64,000 nt of DNA from Silvibacterium dinghuense (GCF_004123295.1 NZ_SDMK01000004.1:248001-312000); one strand, 5' to 3'. Positions 51,973-61,489 are shown, numbered from the stretch's first letter. Notes: generated from the sequence alone by a model not told the origin. Program-made: numbers and translations.

Positions 51973-52809
51973 ATGGCCATTCCGCAGTCTCGCGTCTTCG
52001 CTCTCCAGCTCTGCGCCCTTGCCTTTGCTGCCGCGGCGCGCGGGCAGCAGCCCGCGCCCCTGCCCGACGTCCCCACGTTGATGAGCCAGGTCGAAGCACG
52101 CCAGCGCCAGATGGATGAGACGCGCGAAAACTACACCTATCGCGAGATCACCATCACCCGCACCCTCAACAAGGACGGCTCGATCAAGAAGACCGAGACC
52201 GAGGAGAACGAGGTCTTCTACGTCCACGCCCACCGCATCGACCGCCTCGTGCGCAAGGACGGCAAGGATCTCTCACCGGGCGAAGCCAAGAAGGAGCAGG
52301 ACCGCGTCATGAAGGACGTCGAGAAGGCCGAGAACACGCCGCCCGGCCAGCCCATCAACGGCGACAACATCTCCGTCACCCGCCTGCTCGAGATCATGCA
52401 GGTCTCCAACCCGCGCCGCGAGCTGCTCGACAACCGTCCGACCATCCGCTTCGACTTCACCGGCAACCCGCACGCCAAAACCCACGGCCGCGCCGAAGAT
52501 GCCTCAAAGAAGCTCGCCGGAACCCTCTGGGTTGACGAGCAGGATCGCCAGGTCCGCCGCCTCGAAGCCCACTTCGACGACAACTTCCACATGGGCTTCG
52601 GCCTCTTTTCCATCGGCAAGGGCAGCAGCTTCGTCTTCGACCAGAAGCTGGTCAATCCCGGGGCAAAGGAGCAGGGCCTGTGGCTGCCCACCGACGGCCA
52701 GGCGCACCTCGTCGCTCACGCCATCGGCTTCCTCGGCTACCGCGCCGACGTCTCCTTCTCCGACGATCACTATCAACGATTCCACGCCGAAGCCCAGCAG
52801 GTGAAGTAG
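51973..52809 (+). CDS. Exported protein of unknown function
   Basis: 278 residues. Signal peptide to about residue 24 (AAAARGQ). A charged helix (LMSQVEARQRQMDETRENYTYREITI) leads into a strand-rich domain (RPTIRFDFTGNPH, LAGTLWVDEQDRQVRRLEAHFDDNFHMGFGLFSIGKGSSFVFDQKLVN, EQGLWLPTDGQAHLVAHAIGFLGYRADVSFSDDHYQRF) reminiscent of LolA-like outer-membrane folds. No firm family. 57 bp after the beta-helix gene. A GGGCTCA array begins on its stop codon. Confidence 0.75.
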   Translation: MAIPQSRVFALQLCALAFAAAARGQQPAPLPDVPTLMSQVEARQRQMDETRENYTYREITITRTLNKDGSIKKTETEENEVFYVHAHRIDRLVRKDGKDLSPGEAKKEQDRVMKDVEKAENTPPGQPINGDNISVTRLLEIMQVSNPRRELLDNRPTIRFDFTGNPHAKTHGRAEDASKKLAGTLWVDEQDRQVRRLEAHFDDNFHMGFGLFSIGKGSSFVFDQKLVNPGAKEQGLWLPTDGQAHLVAHAIGFLGYRADVSFSDDHYQRFHAEAQQVK

Positions 52810-53312
52810 GGCTCAGGGCTCAGGGCTCAGGGCTCAGGGCTCAGGGCTCAGGGCTCAGATAGATCGTAAAATCCGGGTGCCCATCCATGACAGTTGTTCG
52901 TCATGGGTGGGTCTCCGAAGAACCCATGTTTCCCAAACCTATTTCTTCCATTTGTCATCCGGAGCGAGCAAAGCGAGTCGAGGGACCTGCGGTTCTCTTC
53001 CCATTCCGCACAAATCCGGGTGCCCCACATCTCGTTCTGTTCGAGATGTGGGTTCGCAGAATGCCGGCATCACGAAGGTCCGCTCCCTCCCGCCCAAGCA
53101 AGCTTGGACGGGGCACCCCTTTTCGTCCCCACCGTAAAGAACCCCAAGTCGCGACCAAAGGGAGCGCCACGCGAAGCGATTCGCCCGGACGGCCAGTCCT
53201 CGCGACCAAAGGGAGCGCCACGCGAAGCAAAAGGCCGCGCGGGTAGCGCCGCGACCAAAGGGAGCGGAGGCGCGAAGCGCAATCGCCCGGACGGCCAGTC
53301 CCGCAACTACAC
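52809..53312 (+). repeat. Heptad array x7 then C-A-B'-D-H-H-H
   Basis: GGGCTCA seven times (52809-52857), its first G being the last base of a stop codon; ATAGATCGTAAAA leader; C (52880-52913); A (52953-52994); B' (53020-53057); D (53086-53123); three H blocks (53150-53302). Confidence 0.9.
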
Positions 53313-53336
53313 CCTACCCCCTACCCCCTATCCCCT
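53305..53336. repeat. CCCCTA-rich heptads at the lysR end
   Basis: CTACACCCTACCCCC followed by TACCCCCTATCCCC. The LysR stop codon (53314-53316) and last residues lie in it. The same words end panC. Confidence 0.8.
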
Positions 53337-54231
53337 TCTTAAAGATCTCCCGCGCCAGCGCGGCGAAGGCCAGCACGATCGGCCGCTTCTCCGTATCGCG
53401 ATAGGCCAGCTCCAGGCTTGTGCTGTGATGCTTCTCGCGCAGGCGCAGACACACCGTGTTCGCTACGCGCAGCCGCTCCACGCACGCCGGCGCGATCGTC
53501 ACGCCCAGCCCCGCGCCCACCAGGCTCAGGATCGTCAGCCACTGCGGCGCTTCCTGCACCACATTCGGCAGATAACCGTGCGCCTCGCAGAGAGCTACCG
53601 TGCGCCGCCACGCCACGTCGCCATACGAGCGCGAGAAGAGCACGAACGGCTCATCCCGCAGGCTGCGCGGCGAGATGGATTTCTGCTCTGCGAGCCGATG
53701 CCGCTTCGCCACCGCGGCCACAAACGGCTCCGTGAACACCGGCTCGATGTGCAGCTCCTCGACCGGCCCCGCATCGCGCAGAAAACCCACGTCCACCGTG
53801 CCGTTGCGCAATTCCTGCACCAGCCCCGAGGTCGAGAACTCACGCAGTTGCAGATCCACTTCCGGATAGAGCCTGCGATAGCGGCCCAGCATGCGCGGCA
53901 GCGCCGTCAGCATGCCCGATCCGATAAAGCCCACGCGCAGCACACCCGCCTCGCCGCGCCCGATGCGCAGCGCCGCCGTGCAGTCGTCGCCGATCTTGCG
54001 CAGCGTCTGGCGGCTGCGCTCCAGCAGCTCTTCACCCGCGGCCGTCAGCCGCACCTCGCGCGAGGTGCGCAGGAAGAGCGTGCAGCCCAGCATCTCCTCG
54101 AGGCGGCGAATCTGCTGCGAGAGCGGAGGCTGCGCGATGTGCAGACGCTGCGCGGCGCGGCCGAAGTGCAACTCCTCCGCCACGGCAACAAAATAGCGCA
54201 GATGGCGCAATTCAATCGAAGAAAGATCCAT
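53314..54231 (-). CDS. LysR-family regulator
   Basis: 305 residues. Helix-turn-helix in the first 60 (ELRHLRYFVAVAEELHFGRAAQRLHIAQPPLSQQIRRLEEMLGCTLFLR), then the two-lobed ligand domain (VLRVGFIGSGMLTALPRMLGRYRRLYPEVDLQL, VDVGFLRD, LVGAGLGVTIAP). The ATG 54231 region and the divergent acetyltransferase gene flank a dyad. The last residues (KKGIGGRG) come from a repeat that also ends panC. Target probably the GNAT gene. Confidence 0.93.
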   Translation of the reverse strand: MDLSSIELRHLRYFVAVAEELHFGRAAQRLHIAQPPLSQQIRRLEEMLGCTLFLRTSREVRLTAAGEELLERSRQTLRKIGDDCTAALRIGRGEAGVLRVGFIGSGMLTALPRMLGRYRRLYPEVDLQLREFSTSGLVQELRNGTVDVGFLRDAGPVEELHIEPVFTEPFVAAVAKRHRLAEQKSISPRSLRDEPFVLFSRSYGDVAWRRTVALCEAHGYLPNVVQEAPQWLTILSLVGAGLGVTIAPACVERLRVANTVCLRLREKHHSTSLELAYRDTEKRPIVLAFAALAREIFKKGIGGRG

Positions 54232-54258
54232 ATCGAAAACGTCTCAATCCTTCCCAAC

Positions 54259-54289
54259 AGGATATTGGACATGCGTACTCCATCATCCT
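54259..54289. promoter_or_regulatory. LysR-type dyad in a divergent promoter
   Basis: AGGATATTGGA and, nine bases on, TCCATCATCCT: arms of 11 bases matching at nine. It lies 28 bp from lysR and 12 bp from the GNAT start. The exact T-N11-A box is not isolated, so the site is tentative. Confidence 0.5.
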
Positions 54290-54300
54290 AGATTGAAACC

Positions 54301-54825
54301 ATGAAGACGGAATGCATGTACCCCGAATCGAATACCGCCTCGCACTCCGAACAGGCGGACCCATCGCTCGTCTTCCGCACCTTTCAGCCTGGTGACGAGC
54401 AGCCCTTCAAGCATCTCAACGAGGCCTGGATCAGCCGCCTCTTCGTCCTCGAAGACGCCGACCACAAGGTTCTCGACCATCCCCGCGAAGCCATTCTCGA
54501 GAGAGGCGGCGAGATCTGCGTCGCCGAACTCGACGGCGAAGTCGTCGGCTGCTGCGCGCTGATTCCCATCGGAGAAAACGAGTACGAGCTGGCCAAGATG
54601 ACCGTCAGCGAATCGGCGCGCGGACGCGGCCTGGGACGGAAGCTGCTCGCCTACACGATTGCGCAGGGACGCCGCATGGGCGCGCGCAGGCTCTATCTCG
54701 AATCGAGCCACCATGTCGCCGACGCCGTGCATCTCTACGAGCAGCTCGGCTTCCGCCACCTGCCGCCGCCGGCCGTCCCCTCGCCCTACGCCCGCGCGAA
54801 TATCTTCATGGAGCTGCTGTTTTAA
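54301..54825 (+). CDS. GNAT acetyltransferase
   Basis: 174 residues. FRTFQPGDEQPFKHLNEAWI at the start; motif A region ELAKMTVSESARGRGLGRKLLAYTIAQGRRMGARRLYLESS with the acetyl-CoA loop RGRGLG; then HLYEQLGFRHLPP. The substrate is unknown. Divergent from the LysR gene by 69 bp and likely under its control. Confidence 0.9.
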   Translation: MKTECMYPESNTASHSEQADPSLVFRTFQPGDEQPFKHLNEAWISRLFVLEDADHKVLDHPREAILERGGEICVAELDGEVVGCCALIPIGENEYELAKMTVSESARGRGLGRKLLAYTIAQGRRMGARRLYLESSHHVADAVHLYEQLGFRHLPPPAVPSPYARANIFMELLF

Positions 54826-54835
54826 AGAGATAGGC

Positions 54836-55290
54836 ATGGTCGCCCATGCAAGCCTGAAGCTGGCTTGTGTGGGGCGGGATGAACCTTCGTGACGCGCTCC
54901 TCCTGCGAACCCATGTCTCAGAAGCGAGACATGGGGCACCCGCTTTCCCGTTCTGGAATGCCTTTGCGGAACTTTGCGTGCTTTGCGTCCTGGCGCGAAC
55001 GGGATGCGTGCAGACGCACGACTCCCTCTGTGCTCTCTGTGTCCTCGGTGGTGAATCGCCTTTGTTCCGCTCCACTCAAGCCAACTTCAGGCTTGCATGG
55101 GCCACCCGTCTTTTCTCTCTCCTGGCTTCCTTCCAAGTTCTTCGGAGACCCACCCATGACGAAAAACGCTCATGGGTGGGCACCAGGCAAGATCGCGACC
55201 AGCGGTAGCGCCACGCGAAGCAAAAGGCCGCGCGGGTAGCGCCGACCAACGGGAGCGGAGGCCGAAGGCGATTCGCCCTGCGCGAAGCAG
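54836..55290. repeat. Module chain E-B-G-F-E-C (inverted) then H
   Basis: E (54840-54878); inverted B (54905-54939), G (54959-54990), F (55021-55060), E (55073-55112), C (55148-55182); then direct H twice (55195-55290). H ends CGCGAAGCAG two bases before the stop codon of the Spy-like gene. Confidence 0.88.
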
Positions 55291-55292
55291 GA

Positions 55293-55757
55293 TTACTGGG
55301 GCTGCGCGTCGCCCTGCGGCGGAGGCGGAGGGCCGCCGCCGTTGTGCATCCGCTGCATGCGCGCGGCTTCCTCGGCTTCATACTTCTGCTTCTGCTGGTC
55401 GTTCAGCGCGGCTTCGATCTTCGTCTTCGAGTCGTCGCGGATGGACTTCATCTTCGCCATCCGGTCTTCGCGCGAGAGCGACTGATCGCCGCGCACCGCT
55501 TCCATCTGCTGCTGCTGGGCCACAAGAATCGGCTTGATCTGCGCCTGCTGATCCGAGGTCAACTCCAGGCTCTTGGTCATGTGCTTCAGCTGCTCATCGG
55601 GGTTCATCATGCCGCGATGCATGCCGCCCGGTGGTGGTCCCCCGTCCTGCCCCGGTGCTGGACCATCCGGCGGCATATCCTGTGCATAAGCGGCGCCGCC
55701 GATACAGCCCAGTGCAAGCAGGCCGGCGAGTACGAGTTTCGGAAGTGGGTGACGCAT
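55293..55757 (-). CDS. Exported Spy/CpxP-like protein with LTxxQ motif
   Basis: 154 residues. Signal peptide (LPKLVLAGLLALGCIGGAAYAQ), a Gly/Pro/Met/His-rich stretch, then helices with LTSDQQAQIKPILVAQQQQMEAVRG, LSREDRMAKMKSIRDDSKTKIEAAL and LNDQQKQKYEAEEAARMQRM, and a Pro-rich tail. The helical array matches the Spy/CpxP (LTxxQ) family of periplasmic chaperones. GGAGGAAC precedes ATG 55757 by six bases. Compare 19996-20430. Confidence 0.8.
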   Translation of the reverse strand: MRHPLPKLVLAGLLALGCIGGAAYAQDMPPDGPAPGQDGGPPPGGMHRGMMNPDEQLKHMTKSLELTSDQQAQIKPILVAQQQQMEAVRGDQSLSREDRMAKMKSIRDDSKTKIEAALNDQQKQKYEAEEAARMQRMHNGGGPPPPPQGDAQPQ

Positions 55758-55885
55758 GGCGTGTTCCTCCAATGTTGCTCTGAACCCGGGCAGCCGGAAA
55801 TCCGTTGCCCGTGTCTTTTGAGTCAGACGGCAATCCCCGCACCCGGGACGCTGCCACCACGGAAATTCGCATTTCCAGCACAAAC

Positions 55886-56214
55886 CCATTCACCACAGAG
55901 GACACAGAGAGCACAGAGGGTTCCATACTCTGCCAAACATCCCTGTTCAGCGCAAAGACCGCAAAGACTCTTCAGAAGAACGACCCGGGTGCCCCACGTC
56001 TCGCTTCTGAGACGTGGGTTCGCAGGATAAACGCGTCACGAAGAGTTGTACCGTCCCACCCAAGCGGAGCTTGGATGGGGCACCCGTTTCCGATCCACCC
56101 CACAGATCCCAAAGCGCGACCAGCGGGAGCGGGAGGCCGAAGGCGATCCGCCCTGCGCGAAGCAGCCGAAGGCGAAAGGCCGCGCGGGTAGCGCCGCGCA
56201 GCAGCGGCCAGTCC
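55886..56214 (+). repeat. Module chain F-G-B-D-H
   Basis: F (55888-55920), G (55958-55980), B (55987-56024), D (56056-56092), H (56116-56214). H ends GGCCAGTCC directly at the following stop codon. Confidence 0.9.
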
Positions 56215-56847
56215 TCAGTGCCTGTCCCACTGCGGAGGCATGATCACCTGCGGCGACCGCAGCCCGCAGGTCAGCAGGTGCGGCTCCGTTTCGCCCGGCG
56301 CGGGCAGGTAAGCGTAAGCAAAGACAGCACGATACTCATGCTCGCCGGGATTGTTGCACTTCTCGCACGAGGGCCGGTAGGCCAGCGCCGGATTATCCTC
56401 CTCGCGCGCCACCCACTCCTGGCTGCCATGCGCCGGCACGGTCAGATACTTCGCATTCTCCGGAGCCTTCGCCGGCCGGTAGGCAAAGAGCGGCCCGCGC
56501 TCGTCGATCGCGTTCACCAGCGCGCCGCCCGACCCGCTCGAGGCGCGCCACAGCCAGCGGCTCCCGACCTTCGCATACCAGTGCGCGCTGGTCGGCGCCG
56601 GCTCGGCCAGCACAATCGGCTCCGCGGTGCCGTTCTCCAGATGAAACAGAAACCCCGTCCCCTCACCCGGCTTCGACGGCGCCAGATAGCTGGCGGTCAA
56701 AACGATCTGTTTCCCGCAGAGAGGAACCGTCAGCCCCGCATGGCGGCCTCCTCCGTCCGCAACCGGCGCGGCAGCAGCAAAGGAGATCGTCGCACCGCCC
56801 AGCAGGGCGGCCGCAGGCAGAAGAACACGCAGAAGTCGCAGGCTCAC
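56215..56847 (-). CDS. Exported protein of unknown function
   Basis: 210 residues. Signal peptide (VLLPAAALLGGATISFAAAA). The mature part has a strand pattern (GKQIVLTASYLAPSKPGEGTGFLFHLENGTAEPIVLAEPAPTSAHWYAKVGSRWLWRASSG) like an immunoglobulin-type or FlgD/BsuPI-like domain, and a pair CEKC at about 172-175. No family recognised. GTG 56847 start. Confidence 0.7.
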   Translation of the reverse strand: MSLRLLRVLLPAAALLGGATISFAAAAPVADGGGRHAGLTVPLCGKQIVLTASYLAPSKPGEGTGFLFHLENGTAEPIVLAEPAPTSAHWYAKVGSRWLWRASSGSGGALVNAIDERGPLFAYRPAKAPENAKYLTVPAHGSQEWVAREEDNPALAYRPSCEKCNNPGEHEYRAVFAYAYLPAPGETEPHLLTCGLRSPQVIMPPQWDRH

Positions 56848-56999
56848 GCTTCAGAGTAGATGATTCGAGCGCAAGTACCCGCAGAAAGACACGAAGGGGT
56901 ATGCCTTCCGATACTCGGCAACCGAATTCATCGGATATAGAGTGTAGTTGTCTGTTTTATTCGTATAAAAACCTATTCTTTTTCTTCTGGAGCGCCCCG

Positions 57000-57836
57000 A
57001 TGCACCGTTCTCTTACCCGTACCCTCACCCTGTTCGGCATCCTGGCCGCCGCAGCCTCCGCGCTGCACGCGCAGGATAGCTTCCTCGACCACTGGCAGGC
57101 GCGCGTCAACAGCACCCAGGCCGAGCAGCCGCACTGGGTCACGCCGCTGGTCACCGTCACCCCGCGCCTCGAGCAGGAGTTCCGCACCGACTTCGTGCGC
57201 CAGGTCACGCCCACCCATCTCGACACCTGGAACTATGGCAACGGCAAGGGCCTCGAACTCATTCCCACCCGCCACATCGAGCTCATCTTCAACGTTCCGC
57301 CCTACATCCAGCACAACAGCCCCAGCATCAAGACCAAGGACGGCTTCGGCGACGTCAGCTTCCTGCTCAAGTACCGCTTCCTGGCCTCGAACGAGGAGAA
57401 GCACAACTACATCCTCACCGCCTTCGTCGGCGGCTCCCTCCCCACCGGCAGCTACTCCAACGGGTCCACGGACGCCAGCGTCTCGCCCACCCTCGCCGCC
57501 GGCAAGGGCATCGGCAAATTCGATATCCAGTCCACCATCGGCACCACGCTGCCCGTCGCCAACGGCGAAAAGATCGGCCGCCCCGTGCTCTGGAACAACG
57601 CCCTGCAGTGGAAGGCCAACCCGCACTGGTGGCCCGAGGTCGAGTTCAACTCCACCTGGTATCACGCCGGGGACAACGACGGAAAAATGCAGAACTTCGT
57701 CACCCCCGGCATCGTCGGCCGCTTCCCGCTGCATCACCGCATCGGCCTGACCATGGGCGCGGGCATGCAGATCGCCACCTCGAGCTTCCACTCCTACGAC
57801 CACGGCCTCGTCTTCACCGCCAGAATGCCCTTCTAG
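57000..57836 (+). CDS. Probable outer-membrane beta-barrel protein
   Basis: 278 residues. Signal peptide (LTLFGILAAAASALHAQ). Repeated amphipathic strands with turns (LVTVTPRLEQEFRTDFV, HIELIFNVPPYIQ, GFGDVSFLLKYRFLASNEEKHNYILTAFVGGSLPTGS, LWNNALQWKANPHWWPEVEFNSTWYHAGD) and a final aromatic residue (ARMPF) fit a barrel inserted by BAM, similar to the MetA-pathway/transporter-like barrels. GGAG is eight bases upstream of ATG 57000. Module H starts on its stop codon. Confidence 0.78.
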   Translation: MHRSLTRTLTLFGILAAAASALHAQDSFLDHWQARVNSTQAEQPHWVTPLVTVTPRLEQEFRTDFVRQVTPTHLDTWNYGNGKGLELIPTRHIELIFNVPPYIQHNSPSIKTKDGFGDVSFLLKYRFLASNEEKHNYILTAFVGGSLPTGSYSNGSTDASVSPTLAAGKGIGKFDIQSTIGTTLPVANGEKIGRPVLWNNALQWKANPHWWPEVEFNSTWYHAGDNDGKMQNFVTPGIVGRFPLHHRIGLTMGAGMQIATSSFHSYDHGLVFTARMPF

Positions 57837-58200
57837 CTGCTCCGCGGTGACTGGCCGTCACGGCTTTTCGCCTTCGGCCCCCGCTCCCTTCGGCCGCGAT
57901 CTTTTGATCTGGGAACCCATGTCTCAGAATCGAGACATGGGGCACCCTTGATTTTCTCTTCAGAAGATTCTTTGCGTGCTTTGCGTCTTTGCGGTGAAAA
58001 CGAACAGGGGTGCCCCGTCCAAGCTTTGCCTGGGCGGGAGGTACGGAACCCTCTGTGCTCTCTGTGTCCTCTGTGGTGAATGACTTTTGTGCCGCCCCAC
58101 TCAAGCCAACAGAAGGCTTGAATGGGCCACCCGGCAAGCTCGCGACCAAAGGGAGCGGAGGCCGAAGGCGAAAAGCCGCGCGGGTAGCGCCCCGCAGCAG
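57837..58200. repeat. Module chain, inverted H-B-G-D-F-E, then direct H
   Basis: Inverted H (57837-57900) begins at the first base after the stop codon; inverted B (57912-57948), G (57958-57995), D (58010-58040), F (58046-58082), E (58096-58132), then direct H (58140-58200). Confidence 0.88.
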
Positions 58201-58275
58201 TTTTGTTTTGGGCGAAAGGCGGTTAGCCTTTAGCCTGAGCAGCAGCCAGAAGCCGAAGGAGCCCAGCGCAAGCGG

Positions 58276-60177
58276 ATGAGCCACCCCAGCCCCCACCCTC
58301 CCCAAAGGTCCTCGCGACCAGCCAGCAGCCGTTTCTACCCGGTCCTCCACCGGACGGCGGCGGTCGGCGCCCTTAGCCTTCTGATCCTCTCCGGATGCCA
58401 CTCCCAGCAGCAGGCACCCAGGGAGAAGCTCTCGCTCCGCCAGCTGCTCCACCGCAAGCGGGATAAGAAGTTCGCGACCAAGCCGGCCGAGGGCCAGCCG
58501 CTGCCGGCCACCCTCGACGCCGGCGCCATCGCCGCGCAGCTGCACACCATCGCCGACGCGGGCCGGCTCAGCAGCCTCCGCTACCCGGATTTTCGCGACT
58601 ACCAGCAGCACGTCGAACGCGCCTACGGCCTGACGAACTTCACGCCCATGTGGCTGGTCAACGGCGCACCCTCGCCGCAGGCCCTCGGCCTCATCGCGGC
58701 CATCGGCGATATCCAGAAGAAGGGCCTCGACCCCGAGGAGTACGACGCCTCGCGCTGGCCCGCGCGCCTCGCCGCACTCAAAGCCCATCCCACCCCGCAG
58801 GCCATCGCCGACTTCGATGCGGCGATGACCGTCAGCACCATGCGCCTCATCTCCGACCTGCACATCGGCCGCGTCGCTCCGGCGCACTTCAACTTCGGCA
58901 TCGACATCGAAGCCAAGAAGTACGATCTGCCCGAGCTGCTCACCACCAAGGTGATCCACGCGGCCAGCATCAAGGATGTGCTCGAAGGCGTCGAGCCCGA
59001 CTTCGACGGCTACCAGCGCACTGAAACCGCGCTCGTCCACTATGAGGACCTGGCCGCACAGGGCGACGGAGCCAAAGTCCCCGGCACAGCCAGGCCCCTT
59101 TCCGCCGGCGATGCATACACCGGCTCGGCTCAGCTCGCCGACCGCCTGCATCTGCTCGGCGATCTACCCGAATCAGCAACAGCCGTAAGCCCAACCGTCT
59201 ACGATGCCTCGCTTGTCGATGCCGTGAAGCACTTCCAGGCCCGCCACGGGATCGAGGCGTCCGGCAAGCTCGGCAAGGAGACCGTCGACGCCCTCAACGT
59301 GCCGCTCGCCGCCCGCGTCGTCCAGCTCGAAGACGCGCTCGAGCGCTGGCGCTGGCTCCCGCCCGACTTCGACGAGCCGCCGATCGTCGTTAACATCCCC
59401 GAGTTCGTCCTCCGCGCCTTCGGACCCAATGACGCGGATCACGCCCAGCAGGTGGCGCTGCAGATGAACGTCGTCGTCGGCAAGGCCGTACGCACGCAGA
59501 CGCCGGTCTTCGCCAAGAGCATGCGGTACATCGTCTTCCGGCCCTACTGGAACGTGCCTCCCAGCATCGTGCACAAGGAGATCATCCCCTCCATCCTGAA
59601 GAACCGGAATTACATCGACCAGAAGGGCTTCGAGATCACCGACAGCAAGGGCACCGTGGTCAGCAGCGGCGCGGTCAGCGACGCCACGCTGGCCGGCCTC
59701 AAGGCGGGCCGCCTGATGGTGCGCCAGAAGCCCGGTCCAAAAAACTCGCTCGGCCTCATCAAGTTCATCTTCCCCAACGAGGACAACGTCTACCTGCACT
59801 CCACGCCCGCACAGCAGCTCTTCGGCGAGACCCGCCGCGACTTCAGCCACGGCTGCGTGCGCGTCTCCCAGCCGGCCGAGCTGGCCGCCTACCTGCTGCG
59901 CAACCAGCTACAGCCCGGCCAGCAGCAGAACTGGACCCTCGATGCGGTCAAAGACGCCATGCAGTCCGGTCCGGACAACAAAACCGTGCTGCTCGCCAAA
60001 CCCATTCCGGTGCTGATCCTCTACGTCACCGCCGTCGTCGAAGACGACAACTCGGTCCACTTCTTCGCCGACATCTACGGCCACGACAAGGAGCTCAACG
60101 ACGTGCTCGCCAAAGGCACGCCCTACCCCTCCGAGAGCATCAAAACCGTGCACGCCACCACCACGGCCGCACCGTAA
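58276..60177 (+). CDS. L,D-transpeptidase, YcbB-like lipoprotein
   Basis: 633 residues. Lipobox LSGC near residue 41 after a basic start, so lipid-anchored; a scaffold domain; a peptidoglycan-binding domain (VYDASLVDAVKHFQARHGIEASGKLGKETVDALNV); and a YkuD catalytic domain with HGCVRVS (His525, Cys527). It should form 3-3 cross-links in peptidoglycan or attach proteins to it. The order and size match Escherichia coli YcbB (LdtD). The next gene, convergent, is an M15-like murein peptidase. Confidence 0.92.
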   Translation: MSHPSPHPPQRSSRPASSRFYPVLHRTAAVGALSLLILSGCHSQQQAPREKLSLRQLLHRKRDKKFATKPAEGQPLPATLDAGAIAAQLHTIADAGRLSSLRYPDFRDYQQHVERAYGLTNFTPMWLVNGAPSPQALGLIAAIGDIQKKGLDPEEYDASRWPARLAALKAHPTPQAIADFDAAMTVSTMRLISDLHIGRVAPAHFNFGIDIEAKKYDLPELLTTKVIHAASIKDVLEGVEPDFDGYQRTETALVHYEDLAAQGDGAKVPGTARPLSAGDAYTGSAQLADRLHLLGDLPESATAVSPTVYDASLVDAVKHFQARHGIEASGKLGKETVDALNVPLAARVVQLEDALERWRWLPPDFDEPPIVVNIPEFVLRAFGPNDADHAQQVALQMNVVVGKAVRTQTPVFAKSMRYIVFRPYWNVPPSIVHKEIIPSILKNRNYIDQKGFEITDSKGTVVSSGAVSDATLAGLKAGRLMVRQKPGPKNSLGLIKFIFPNEDNVYLHSTPAQQLFGETRRDFSHGCVRVSQPAELAAYLLRNQLQPGQQQNWTLDAVKDAMQSGPDNKTVLLAKPIPVLILYVTAVVEDDNSVHFFADIYGHDKELNDVLAKGTPYPSESIKTVHATTTAAP

Positions 60178-60214
60178 TTCCATGCACATGTGAAGTGATT
60201 TCGCGCATGGGGGT

Positions 60215-60601
60215 CTCACACATGTCCAAAAGAACAGAACGGTGGCCCATTCAAGCCCGAAGCTGGCTTGAGTGGGGCGGCACAAAAGCCATTCACCACA
60301 GAGGACACAGAGAGCACAGAGGGATTCGCACCACCGCCGGGTGCCCCACATCTCGATTCTGAGATGTGGGAGAGCAGGAGGAAGGCGTCGCGAAGATTTG
60401 TACCGTCCCACCCAAGCGGAGCTTGGATGGGGCACCCGTTTCCAATCCACCCCACAGATTCCAAATCGCGACCAACGGGAGCGGAGGCGCGAAGCGCAAT
60501 CGCCCGTGACGGGCAGTCACCGCGACCAAAGGGAGCGGAGGCCGAAGGCAATTCGCCCTGCGCGAAGCAGCCGAAGGCGAGTCACCCTGCGCGCAGCAGC
60601 T
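60215..60601 (+). repeat. Module chain E-F-B-D-H-H
   Basis: E (60241-60283), F (60292-60322), B' (60339-60370), D (60398-60440), H twice (60467-60600). The last GCAGCAGC stands one base before a stop codon. Confidence 0.9.
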
Positions 60602-61168
60602 TTATCGGTACTGCCAGTGGCGCACCGGTCCCACATCCACGTGCACGAAGTTCGAGACCGGATAGTAGCCCACGCCGCCGCGGGCCATGGACAGCGCTGC
60701 GTTGCGGACTTCCGTCGTAGGCACGCCGGGCACGCGGATATCGATGGCCTTGGCCTCCATGTGCTGGCTGTGCTCGGCCACGCCGCCGCCGTGCGTGCGG
60801 AGATAGTTGTTGCTCCACGGCGTGCGATAGCCGCAGACAATATCGATCTCGCCGTTCGGATCGTGCAGCTTCGCCAGCAGGTCGTGCAGCAGGTCGAACT
60901 CCTTCACGTCATAGTCCTTCACGTCGCCGGTGCGGTGATCGCGGAGAAAGTGATCGAGCTGCGCGACCGCAGCGGGCAGATACGCATTGCCGATGCGATA
61001 GACCACGTCCAGATGCTCACCGGTGTGCAGGTGATACAGGCGCAGGCGATAAACCTCACCCGCCGAAGCAGAGACAGAAACAGGACTCGGCGATACATCG
61101 GCCGGACGCGCCGGCAGCGCGACCAAAAGCACGGCCACTACGGCAAAAACGATGCGGCGAAAGCTCAT
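60602..61168 (-). CDS. DUF882/M15-like murein endopeptidase (MepK-like)
   Basis: 188 residues with a signal peptide. Zinc peptidase pattern of the LAS group: HSQHMEAKAIDI (His136, Asp143) and VHVDVG (His176); YRTPWSN precedes. MepK of Escherichia coli cuts cross-links made by L,D-transpeptidases, which fits the neighbouring gene. ATG 61168 with AGGGTG upstream is preferred over TTG 61171. Confidence 0.88.
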   Translation of the reverse strand: MSFRRIVFAVVAVLLVALPARPADVSPSPVSVSASAGEVYRLRLYHLHTGEHLDVVYRIGNAYLPAAVAQLDHFLRDHRTGDVKDYDVKEFDLLHDLLAKLHDPNGEIDIVCGYRTPWSNNYLRTHGGGVAEHSQHMEAKAIDIRVPGVPTTEVRNAALSMARGGVGYYPVSNFVHVDVGPVRHWQYR

Positions 61169-61358
61169 CAAAAGGGCACCCTGATCCAGAGATTGGAGCC
61201 GGTATCTCCTCGCGCAGCCTCATCCCGGTCGAACTCACGGAAGGGCAGACAGAACCCGGCTATGCGCACCGGATGAAATCACGAAACGGAACGCATTTCC
61301 ATTATATCGAGAACGGAAATCCGAATACCCCAATCGCCATTGAAATCCCCCAAACCCT

Positions 61359-61488
61359 GTCATCCCGACCGAAGCGAAGCCGGAAGGGCGAGCGCAGTGG
61401 AGGGACCTGCGGTTCCCTCTATAGCTCACCCATGCCCAATCGCGGCCCAAGAGAGCAGGGGGCAAAGGCGATTCGGCCTGCGCGCAGC
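61359..61488 (+). repeat. Module A and H
   Basis: Module A (61359-61418) and a divergent H (61438-61488), upstream of the terminator hairpin. Confidence 0.75.
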
Positions 61489-61489
61489 A

